NCBI GenBank assembly: GCA_028688015.1
Contig: JAQTZB010000001.1
Coordinates: forward strand, 351,663-415,662
DNA: 64,000 bases
From: Elusimicrobiales bacterium
GTDB taxonomy: Bacteria > Elusimicrobiota > Elusimicrobia > Elusimicrobiales > UBA9959
Reading direction: 5' to 3'
The notes beneath the pieces are model-generated. The model ran no database searches. It was given only the letters and a program-made list of their open reading frames with translations, and was not told the origin of the DNA. The translations under genes were made by a program, and so were the position numbers. Of this stretch, positions 25,465 to 31,869 are shown in pieces. Numbering within the stretch: position 1 is the stretch's first letter; the number at the start of each line of letters is the position of its first letter.

Positions 25465-26129
25465 CAGTTCCCCGCCATCGACTGCAGGCGGGCCTGGTTC
25501 AGGATCACCAGCTCGCCGCGGCGGTAGTCGATGATGCCGCCGCGCTTGAGGGTGTTGATAGCGCGGCAGACCGGCACGCGCGTGGTGCCCAGGTACTGGG
25601 CCAGCTCGTTCTGGTCTATGGCCATCTTCACCGGCTTGGAGTGTTTGTCCTTGGAAAGCTCCAGAATGGCTTCCGCCAGGCGGCCGAGGATGTTGTGGAA
25701 CAGCATCGACTCGACTTCCTTGTTCGCCTTGTGCAGGCGGTCGGCCAGGGTGTGCAGCAGCTTGAGCGAGAAATCCGGGTTCTCGCAGATCAGGCGCTTG
25801 AAGTTCCTCCTCGAGATGACGAACAGCTCGCTCTCTTCCATGGCCTGGGCCGAGGCGGAGCGCACGCGCCCGCCCAGCAGCGACATCTCTCCGAAGAAGT
25901 CCCCCTTCTTCAGGTACGCGAAGGTCTTTTTCTTGCCCCCGCCCACCGTGGTGAAGATCTTGATGCGGCCGGTCTTCACTATGAAGAAGTTATTGCCGAG
26001 GTCTTCCTTGGCGAAGACCATCTGGCCCGGCCCGTAGATCTTGATGCCGGCGATGGAGAAGATCTTCCGGATGTCGCCGTTGGAGAGATCCTTGAAGAAC
26101 GAGACCTGCTTGAGCAGCGAGGTGACCAT
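25464..26129 (-). CDS. Crp/Fnr-family transcription regulator
   Basis: 221 residues: cyclic-nucleotide-binding-type beta barrel at ~12-125 (GDFFGEMSLLGG is the phosphate-binding cassette-like stretch), dimer helix, and a C-terminal winged helix (DQNELAQYLGTTRVPVCRAINTLKRGGII, ~168-197). It has no N-terminal Cys cluster, so it is not an FNR oxygen sensor; the RVR..AQ sequence after the cassette resembles cAMP-type binders but the ligand is uncertain. The next upstream gene (metal-binding protein) ends directly at its start codon. Confidence 0.9.
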   Translation of the reverse strand: MVTSLLKQVSFFKDLSNGDIRKIFSIAGIKIYGPGQMVFAKEDLGNNFFIVKTGRIKIFTTVGGGKKKTFAYLKKGDFFGEMSLLGGRVRSASAQAMEESELFVISRRNFKRLICENPDFSLKLLHTLADRLHKANKEVESMLFHNILGRLAEAILELSKDKHSKPVKMAIDQNELAQYLGTTRVPVCRAINTLKRGGIIDYRRGELVILNQARLQSMAGN

Positions 26130-26753
26130 TTACTTTATTTCCTCCATCGGCATGCCGCACTTGGGGCATTTGCCGGGGGCGGAGGCTTCCACGCACTTCA
26201 TCGCGCACGTATATTTCTTGCCGGCCTTGGCCTGCTTCTTGCCCTCGGGTTTGGCGTGGGCGCCGGCGTGCTCCCTGGCGGAGGCTTCCTGGATCTGCTT
26301 GACGATGCCGGGGGCCTTGCCGGTGATGGTAACCCTGATGCCGTTTTCGATGTTCTCTACCTTGGTCTCGGCGCCGTTCACCGTGGTGGGGCAGCCGGGG
26401 CACTTGTCGGCCTTTGGCCCGTAGTGCACCAGGGCCAGTTCCTGTATCTTGGCGACGGTCTCTTTGTCCTTGGCGGTGGTAAGCACCTCGACGCCGTTCT
26501 CGATCTTCTTCGAGACGGTCTCCGCGCCGGCGATCTGCTCGGGGCAGGTTACGCCGCCGCACTTCTTGACGGCGCCCTTCGCCGCGTGCTTCTTGTGCAT
26601 CGGGCAGTCGGCGCAGTCCTTCTTGGCGGGCTTGGCCTCCGCGGCCTTGGCTGATTCCGCCTTCTTGTCGCCGGGACACTTGCCGCAGTTGGCGGCAGCC
26701 GCGCCGGCGCCGAGGGCGAGGGCTACTATGGAAATGAGGATGGATTTTTTCAT
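26130..26753 (-). CDS. Exported Cys-rich metal-binding protein
   Basis: 207 residues. Signal peptide (cleavage near residue 21), then CGKCPGDKK, CADCPMHKKH and CGGVTCPEQ. Two similar modules follow (AGAETVSKKIENGVEVL...KIQELALVH and NGAETKVENIENGIRVT...QIQEASARE), each after a CP-rich segment, an internal duplication. The C-terminus, YTCAMKCVEASAPGKCPKCG, is a heavy-metal-binding domain as found in copper exporters and CusB-like proteins. Probably binds or buffers Cu, Zn or Fe in the periplasm. Divergent from the Fur-like gene, sharing its 137-bp regulatory gap. Confidence 0.75.
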   Translation of the reverse strand: MKKSILISIVALALGAGAAAANCGKCPGDKKAESAKAAEAKPAKKDCADCPMHKKHAAKGAVKKCGGVTCPEQIAGAETVSKKIENGVEVLTTAKDKETVAKIQELALVHYGPKADKCPGCPTTVNGAETKVENIENGIRVTITGKAPGIVKQIQEASAREHAGAHAKPEGKKQAKAGKKYTCAMKCVEASAPGKCPKCGMPMEEIK

Positions 26754-26780
26754 GGTTCGTATCTCCTGTGCTGGTATCGC

Positions 26781-26803
26781 TGCGATATCGCATTATAATT
26801 ATA
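26781..26803 (-). promoter_or_regulatory. Candidate operator and -10 boxes of the metal-binding gene
   Basis: TGCGATATCGCA (26781-26792) is a perfect 12-bp palindrome lying 28 bp before the ATG. It abuts two minus-strand TATAAT boxes (26797-26792 and 26803-26798). No good -35 seen. Confidence 0.4.
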
Positions 26804-26842
26804 TAAATTTATAGCGGCCCTTTCTCGCCCGCGGCTTTGCGC

Positions 26843-26871
26843 TTGACACGGGCCTCCGGGATATATAGGAT
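26843..26871 (+). promoter_or_regulatory. Promoter of the Fur-controlled operon
   Basis: TTGACA (26843-26848), 17-bp spacer, TAGGAT (26866-26871); the -10 runs into the Fur box. Transcription would start ~12 nt before the ATG, with no Shine-Dalgarno. Confidence 0.65.
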
Positions 26872-26887
26872 AATGATAATCATTATC
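26869..26887 (+). promoter_or_regulatory. Fur box
   Basis: GATAATGATAATCATTATC matches the classical 19-bp Fur consensus exactly. It covers the -10/start region and ends 3 bp before the fur-like ATG, so repressor binding would block transcription of the gene and its operon (autoregulation). Confidence 0.88.
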
Positions 26888-26890
26888 ATT

Positions 26891-27355
26891 ATGCTGAAAG
26901 CTGAAAAAAATACGAACTGCGATTGCGGCTGCGGGCCAACCTGCGGGTGCGCTTCGGGCAAGCGCTGCAGCCGCCGCCGCAAGGCCGTGCTGCAGACCCT
27001 CTCAGAAGCCAAGGGACACCTGACGGCCGAACAGGTTTACCGGTCGGTGGGCCAAAAACTGCCCGGGACCGGGCTAGCCACTGTCTACCGGTCGCTCAAG
27101 TGCCTGTGCGGCTGCGGCAAAGCCCGCGAGCTGAAATACGGCGACCGCCCTGCAGTTTACGAGGCCGCCGGCGTCCGGTCCCCCCATGGCCACCTGCTCT
27201 GCCTGGCGTGCGGGGCGGTCAGAGAATTTTCGGATCCGGCCGCAGACAGGCTGCGTGAGCGCCTGGCGGCCGAGTATGGTTTCGCACCGCAGGCCGGCTG
27301 GCTGGAGATCCGCGGTACCTGCGCCCGCTGCGCCGGAGTAAAGGAGAGAAAATGA
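26891..27355 (+). CDS. Fur-family metal-responsive repressor with Cys-rich N-terminus
   Basis: 154 residues from ATG 26891; an earlier in-frame start (26837) would place the Fur box inside the gene and is rejected. Winged helix at ~28-75 with LTAEQVYRSVG and GLATVYRSLK, the Fur recognition helix. Structural zinc cysteines C104/C107 (CLAC) and C144/C147 (CARC), with the HGH sequence (99-101) before them. Unusual: six cysteines in the first 26 residues (C10, 12, 14, 18, 20, 26) and CLCGCG at 71-76, outside normal Fur. Likely an iron or other metal sensor repressing its own operon via the Fur box. Confidence 0.88.
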   Translation: MLKAEKNTNCDCGCGPTCGCASGKRCSRRRKAVLQTLSEAKGHLTAEQVYRSVGQKLPGTGLATVYRSLKCLCGCGKARELKYGDRPAVYEAAGVRSPHGHLLCLACGAVREFSDPAADRLRERLAAEYGFAPQAGWLEIRGTCARCAGVKERK

Positions 27356-27801
27356 AAAAGATAATAACTGCCCTGCTGGTTTGCGCGCTGCCCCTGGCAG
27401 GGGCCGCGGCCGGGAAGAGCGCCTCGCGGCCCGGGAAGCCCCCCCGGTCCCTGACGGCAAAACTTCCGGAGCTGGCGCCGGAAGGCAAGAAGAACCCGCT
27501 GCCGGGCGGGGGCTGGTTCACGTGGAGCTTCGCGGCGCGGCCCAAGCTCGGTACGGCTATCATCAAGGTACAGCTCTTCGACAAGGCCGGGTCGCGCGAG
27601 AAGAACCTGGAGTTTATCGGCGAGTCCGGCATGCCATCAATGCCTTATCACGATTCGGGACCCGTTAAATTCCAGCTGAACAAGAAAGGCGATTACCTGC
27701 TGCCGGTGGATCTTGTGATGGCCGGCGAGTGGCAACTGACGATACGCGTACGGAAAGAGAAGAGGGAGATCTATGCCGCTAAAGTTCTTTTTGCTCTTTA
27801 G
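27352..27801 (+). CDS. Small exported protein, YtkA/FixH-like
   Basis: 149 residues with a signal peptide (ITALLVCALPLAGAAA). The mature part looks like an Ig-like beta sandwich: FTWSFAARPKLGTAIIKVQLFD, then KGDYLLPVDLVMAGEWQLTIRV, the last resembling the G-x-W-x-v-x-v end of YtkA/FixH domains. Such domains accompany copper or cytochrome-oxidase systems, but the match is weak. ATGA overlap with the fur-like gene and 29-bp overlap with the next gene. Confidence 0.6.
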   Translation: MKKIITALLVCALPLAGAAAGKSASRPGKPPRSLTAKLPELAPEGKKNPLPGGGWFTWSFAARPKLGTAIIKVQLFDKAGSREKNLEFIGESGMPSMPYHDSGPVKFQLNKKGDYLLPVDLVMAGEWQLTIRVRKEKREIYAAKVLFAL

Positions 27802-28747
27802 CCTCCTGCTGCCGCCGGCCGCTAACGCCGGCTCGTCGCTGCTCTACCTGGAGGCGCAGGGCGTGGCGGGCTACTCCTCCGCGGAACAGGGCTCCGTCTG
27901 GCATTCCATGTCGGCCGCAGAGCCGATGCAGAAGTCTTCGGTGGGGTTCGACTGGCTGAAGAAGTTCTCTACCTCTTCGGGCGACACCGGCGCGCTGGCC
28001 GTGCAGGGCCGCCTCGCCTGCGATCCGGACGCGCCGAACCGCCTGGAGCCGCAGCTCTACAACGCCTATTACCGCGGGCGGGCGTCCATCGGCTACTTCT
28101 GGCTCGGGCATAACAGGCCCGCCGCGGGACTGGAGAGCTATTTCGACACGCACGGGGCGCTGCTGCAGGCTCTGCCCATGTACGGTTACGGCTATGACCG
28201 CGACTGGGGCGCGGGGGCCAGCCGCGACTTCGACTGGGGCGACGCCGCCCTCTCGCTTACCTCCGGCTCCGGCATGCGGCCGCGGGGCGCTGGCAATTAC
28301 CTGGCCTCGGCCCGCGTCTCCCGCGGCGTGCTGACGAGGGATAACCACACGGCCGGGTTTTACGCCTCGGCGGGCCGGGTGCCTGAAGTTTCCGGCTACA
28401 AGGTCCTCGACGGCGCGGAGCGGCCTTACTCGGCCTTCGGCCTGGACGGCGCACTGCTCTGGGACCGCTGGGAGCTGCGGGCGGACCTGCGTGCCGGAGA
28501 GAAGCGCGGCATGCATTACGCCGCGGCCCTGGCCCGCGCCGGCCTTAACCTGCTCGAGGAGAACCGCCTGAAGCTGGAGGCGCAGGCGGTCTATGACGGC
28601 ATGGAAGGCATGGAGGGCTGGGCGCTAGCCTCCGGCGCCTCGTATATTCTTTCCCCCTACCTGACCTGGCGCGCGGTCTTCGAGTACGAAGAGACGATGC
28701 GCGACCGGCGCCTGGTGACGCAGCTGTATTATTATCTGCCCATATGA
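27773..28747 (+). CDS. Probable outer-membrane beta-barrel protein
   Basis: 324 residues. Signal peptide (FFLLFSLLLPPAANAG), then many alternating amphipathic strands rich in Tyr, Trp and Gly (YNAYYRGRASIGYFWLG; WRAVFEYEETMRDRRLVTQLYYYLPI). The last strand ends in aromatic/hydrophobic residues as barrel proteins do. GGGAG precedes the start. Within the Fur-box operon it could be the outer-membrane passage or receptor of the system; no TonB box or plug domain is seen and the size is small, so it is not a TonB-dependent receptor. Confidence 0.6.
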   Translation: MPLKFFLLFSLLLPPAANAGSSLLYLEAQGVAGYSSAEQGSVWHSMSAAEPMQKSSVGFDWLKKFSTSSGDTGALAVQGRLACDPDAPNRLEPQLYNAYYRGRASIGYFWLGHNRPAAGLESYFDTHGALLQALPMYGYGYDRDWGAGASRDFDWGDAALSLTSGSGMRPRGAGNYLASARVSRGVLTRDNHTAGFYASAGRVPEVSGYKVLDGAERPYSAFGLDGALLWDRWELRADLRAGEKRGMHYAAALARAGLNLLEENRLKLEAQAVYDGMEGMEGWALASGASYILSPYLTWRAVFEYEETMRDRRLVTQLYYYLPI

Positions 28748-29349
28748 AAAAACTTATACTTTTCCTGTTGCTCGCCGCGCTCCCCGCCGCCGCCCGGGCC
28801 GCCGTCGGCTGCGACCTCAACGACCCGGACCGCGATGTGGCGCGCCTGTTCCCCGGCTCCACCGGCTACAAGACCCGCTACCTTTCCATCAAGGGCGAGG
28901 GCGGCCAGCCGCTGCTGGAGCGCGTGGAGAAGCGCCTCGGCGACAGGTTCAAGGGGCTTTACGAAACCATGGACGTGCCGTACACCCTTTACGACATCTA
29001 CAGGGGCAAGGAAATAATAGGCCGCATCCACGGCGTTAACCAAAAAGGCGAATACGGCGGCATACAGGTTTTTCTCGCGCTTGAAAATACCGGCGCCATC
29101 AAGGCCTTCTATATACAGAAGCTCACCTCGCGCGCCGCCAAGGACCTGCGCTCCCAAAAATTCGGCGCACAGTTCGAAGGCCTTGCGCTTAAAGACTTTG
29201 AAGGCTACCAGCCCGGAAAGCCCGCCTCTCCGCCGCTCAGGCTCGAGGCCCCGGCGAAGGCCGGCAAGGATTTCCAGGCCGTGCTGAGAGCCGTGAAGAA
29301 AAACCTGATACTGATGGACGAGTTCGTCTTCTCGAAGAAGGAAAAATGA
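28744..29349 (+). CDS. Periplasmic protein of conserved unknown family
   Basis: 201 residues. Signal peptide, then CDLNDPDRDVARLFPGSTGYKT (in two parts), YDIYRGKEIIGRIHGVNQKG and IQVFLALENTGAIKAFYIQKL. The 'G-x-I-x-G-V-N-x-K-G... I-x-V' pattern resembles FMN-binding periplasmic domains of the RnfG/NosR type, but a flavinylated Thr motif is not evident. I recall similar proteins beside MacB-like permeases in other bacteria, without assigned function. ATGA overlaps on both sides place it inside the operon. Confidence 0.6.
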   Translation: MKKLILFLLLAALPAAARAAVGCDLNDPDRDVARLFPGSTGYKTRYLSIKGEGGQPLLERVEKRLGDRFKGLYETMDVPYTLYDIYRGKEIIGRIHGVNQKGEYGGIQVFLALENTGAIKAFYIQKLTSRAAKDLRSQKFGAQFEGLALKDFEGYQPGKPASPPLRLEAPAKAGKDFQAVLRAVKKNLILMDEFVFSKKEK

Positions 29350-30536
29350 ACATATACGCCATTGCCTACAAGAACCTGCTCCGGAAAAAGGTGCGCACCG
29401 CGCTGACCGCCGGCGGCATCGCGCTGTCGGCCTGGGTGCTGGCCACGCTGCTGGGCTTCAACAAGGGCTACCAGGACGGCCTGAACCGCGACATCGACAA
29501 CATGGGATTCCAGGTGCTGCTGACAGCCAAGGGCTGCCCGTACGAGGCGGCAACGTTGATGCTCAAGGGCGGCACCGGCCTGCGCTACATGCCCGAGTCG
29601 GTGGTGAAGACGGTTTTCCAGAATCCCGAAGTAGACAAAGTTACCCCGATGCTGATGCACGGCGTCTTCGACCCCAACAAGGGCGAGAACGGCGCCGTGG
29701 CCGCTTACCTCGGAGTAGACGCGGCCAGTTTTCCCCGGATGAAGCCGTACCTGGAGTTCAAGCAGGGCGGCTGGTTCAGCGACAACAAGGCGCTGGAGGC
29801 CGTGCTCGGTTACGAGGCGGCCGAGCTGGAGACCAGGGAAGTGGGCGACAAGCTGCTGATCCCCGGCATCGACAAAGAAGTGACCGTAGTGGGCGTGCTG
29901 AAGCGCTCCGGCACGCAGGACGACGGCACCATCTTCCTGCCGATCACGGCCGTGCAGGACCTCTTCAACCGCAAGGGCCTGCTGACCGGGCTGGGCATCA
30001 AGGTGAAGAAGGAGGCCGATATCTCCGCGCTGGAGAACCGCCTTTACGACCTGCCCGACGTGCAGGTGGTGTCCATGGCGCAGGTGAAGACTACCATCAT
30101 GAACCTGGTCAACAGCGCGCGCGTCATCGTGATGGGCATCGCGGGCATAGCGCTGATCATCGCGATGGCCGGCGTTATCAACACTGTGCTGATGTCGGTT
30201 ATGGAGCGCTACGCCGAGATAGGCATACTCAAGAGCATGGGCGCCATGCCGCTCGACGTCTTCAAGCTGATCTGGGCGGAGACGGCCCTCCTCTGCGGGC
30301 TCGGCGGCGGGGCCGGGATAGCCCTGGCTTTCCTGACGGCGCGGCTGAGCGAGGCCGCCGTGCGCTACTTCCTGCCCTACGCCCCCAACGGGGCGCTGGT
30401 GGCGCTGGACGGGAGCATAACCGGGTATTCCTTCCTCCTGATCGTGCTCGGCGGCCTGCTCAGCGGCGTCTATCCCGCCTGGCGCGCGGCGCGCGTGCGG
30501 CCGCTGGAAGCTATCCGGATAGAGGGAGAACAATAA
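29346..30536 (+). CDS. ABC transporter permease, MacB/FtsX (LolC-like) family
   Basis: 396 residues. Cytoplasmic start IAYKNLLRKKVRTALT, membrane helix 1 (~18-40), a ~230-residue extracytoplasmic MacB-type domain, then three helices near the C-terminus (~260-390) with YAEIGILKSMGA and the end PAWRAARVRPLEAIR, both FtsX-family hallmarks. This family powers extracytoplasmic work (lipoprotein release, macrolide or metal-complex export) rather than classical import. Stop overlaps the ATPase start (TAATG). Confidence 0.92.
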   Translation: MNIYAIAYKNLLRKKVRTALTAGGIALSAWVLATLLGFNKGYQDGLNRDIDNMGFQVLLTAKGCPYEAATLMLKGGTGLRYMPESVVKTVFQNPEVDKVTPMLMHGVFDPNKGENGAVAAYLGVDAASFPRMKPYLEFKQGGWFSDNKALEAVLGYEAAELETREVGDKLLIPGIDKEVTVVGVLKRSGTQDDGTIFLPITAVQDLFNRKGLLTGLGIKVKKEADISALENRLYDLPDVQVVSMAQVKTTIMNLVNSARVIVMGIAGIALIIAMAGVINTVLMSVMERYAEIGILKSMGAMPLDVFKLIWAETALLCGLGGGAGIALAFLTARLSEAAVRYFLPYAPNGALVALDGSITGYSFLLIVLGGLLSGVYPAWRAARVRPLEAIRIEGEQ

Positions 30537-31219
30537 TGGCGAACGACCTTGTGATCGAGGCGAAGGACCTTTCAAAGATATACCGGCGGGGATCTGAAGA
30601 GGTCCGCGCCGTGGACGGCGTTTCCTTCGAGGCCGCCGCCGGAGAGCTTGTTTCCATCATCGGCCCGTCCGGCTCGGGCAAGACCACGCTGCTGAACCTG
30701 GTCGGCTGCCTGGATAATCCGACCTCCGGATCTCTTTCCGTGGGCGGGCGGCCGGTCTTCGGCGGCGGCCGGGAACTTTCCGAAAAGGAATTGACCGCCG
30801 TGCGGCGGGAATTGTTCGGTTATGTTTTCCAGAAGTTCTACCTGGTCCCGACGCTGACGGTGGAGGAGAATATCCTGCTGCCGGGGGCTTTCTACAGCCC
30901 ACCGGGCGCCAAGGCCGCCAGGGACGTGATGGCCCTGCTGGGCATAGAGAAGCGCTCCTCCCACCTGCCCGGCGAACTCTCCGGCGGGGAGATGCAGCGC
31001 GTGGCCATAGCCCGCGCGCTGATCAATAACCCCAGGGTGGTGCTCGCCGACGAACCTACCGGCAGCCTGGACAGCCGCCGCACCGAGGAGATCAAGGGGA
31101 TCCTGCGGGACCTGACCCGCCAGGGCATCACGGTGGTGATGGTAACGCATAACCTGGACCTGGCCCGCTCGGCTGACAGGGTGCTGGAGATACGCGATGG
31201 AAAAATCCATAAGAAGTAA
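30536..31219 (+). CDS. ABC transporter ATPase, LolD/MacB type
   Basis: 227 residues. Walker A GPSGSGKTTLLN (~42-53), Q-loop FQKF, signature LSGGEMQRVAIARA, Walker B VVLADEPTGSLD and H-loop VTHN. The DEPTG-LDSRRTEEI sequence is typical of LolD/MacB/FtsE partners. It is the last gene of the Fur-box operon and pairs with the MacB-like permease just upstream. A short GCCC-GAA-GGGC hairpin follows at 31232-31242. Confidence 0.93.
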   Translation: MANDLVIEAKDLSKIYRRGSEEVRAVDGVSFEAAAGELVSIIGPSGSGKTTLLNLVGCLDNPTSGSLSVGGRPVFGGGRELSEKELTAVRRELFGYVFQKFYLVPTLTVEENILLPGAFYSPPGAKAARDVMALLGIEKRSSHLPGELSGGEMQRVAIARALINNPRVVLADEPTGSLDSRRTEEIKGILRDLTRQGITVVMVTHNLDLARSADRVLEIRDGKIHKK

Positions 31220-31244
31220 GCTTATTTTCCTGCCCGAAGGGCCC

Positions 31245-31273
31245 TTGAAATTTTGCGTTTCAGGAGCTATGCT
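31245..31273 (+). promoter_or_regulatory. Strong promoter before the 31280 RNA
   Basis: TTGAAA (31245-31250), exact 17-bp spacer, TATGCT (31268-31273). Transcription would start near 31280. Confidence 0.6.
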
Positions 31274-31279
31274 ATAGAT

Positions 31280-31368
31280 AGGAGACGGGACCCCTCTCCG
31301 CTCGTGGGAAGTAGAGTACAGTTGGGGTCCAGGCAGCGGGCGGACCAACTGGTCCGCCCCGCTTTTTG
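31280..31368 (+). ncRNA. Candidate small RNA or attenuator leader
   Basis: About 90 nt between a strong promoter and a strong intrinsic terminator, with no ORF. GGAGA (281-285) can pair with TCTCC (295-299); alternatively GGACCCC (288-294) can pair with GGGGTCC (324-330). The two stems exclude each other because the first encloses one arm of the second. Either a free sRNA or a terminator-controlled leader of the cupin gene 70 bp further on. No known riboswitch core recognised. Confidence 0.5.
31336..31367 (+). terminator. Intrinsic terminator of the 31280 RNA
   Basis: GCGGGCGGACC / GGTCCG-C-CCCGC, 11 bp with one bulge and loop AACT (336-362), followed by TTTTT (363-367). Confidence 0.8.
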
Positions 31369-31437
31369 CCGGCGCCGGGGCGCCCTGGGGCCGAATTTGA
31401 TAAAATAGCGGTGAGAGATCCGGTTCAGGGGAGCGCT

Positions 31438-31818
31438 ATGGCCACATTTATCGAGAAACCCATTCTGGTGCAGGCCTCGGGGAACAAGCCCAAGGTCATC
31501 GAGGAATACATAGGGCGGGCGAATTCCAAGACCACCACCATCAGCGTGGCCCGCATGGTCAGCCCCGGCGGCTGGGAAGAGCCGCCGCAGCACCCGCTGT
31601 TCACGGAGTACACCCTGGTGCTCAAGGGCCTGCTGCGCGTCGAGACCCAGAACGGGACTTTCGACGTCAGGGAGAAACAGGCGCTTATCATGGAGCCCGG
31701 CGAGCGCGTGCGTTATTCCACGCCCAACCCCGAGGGCGCAGAATACATAGCGATCTGCCTGCCCGCCTTCTCCTTCGAGACGGTGCGCCGGGTTGGCGAG
31801 ACCAAAAAACCATATTGA
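31438..31818 (+). CDS. Cupin-domain protein
   Basis: 126 residues from ATG 31438, preceded by GGGGAG; earlier in-frame codons lie in the terminator region. One cupin fold: PPQHPLFTEYTLVLKGLLRVE (two parts of the first motif, with His and Glu but missing the second His of HxH) and PGERVRYSTPNPEGAEYIAICLP, in which the usual metal His of motif 2 is absent. It is therefore probably a binding rather than a redox cupin. Ends at a bidirectional terminator. The leader RNA upstream may control it. Confidence 0.75.
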   Translation: MATFIEKPILVQASGNKPKVIEEYIGRANSKTTTISVARMVSPGGWEEPPQHPLFTEYTLVLKGLLRVETQNGTFDVREKQALIMEPGERVRYSTPNPEGAEYIAICLPAFSFETVRRVGETKKPY

Positions 31819-31835
31819 GCTCCCGGAGAGAACAG

Positions 31836-31864
31836 AAAGGCCGCCCCGGGGCGGCCTTTTTTTG
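31836..31864. terminator. Bidirectional terminator
   Basis: AAAGGCCGC / GCGGCCTTT with loop CCCGGG, followed by a seven-T run; between the cupin gene (+) and the ABC permease (-). Confidence 0.85.
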
Positions 31865-31869
31865 GGGGC

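Noticed and set aside
31280..31368. Signal recognition particle RNA or 6S RNA
   Set aside because: The SRP apical loop sequence and the 6S central bubble are not present, and it is too short for 6S.
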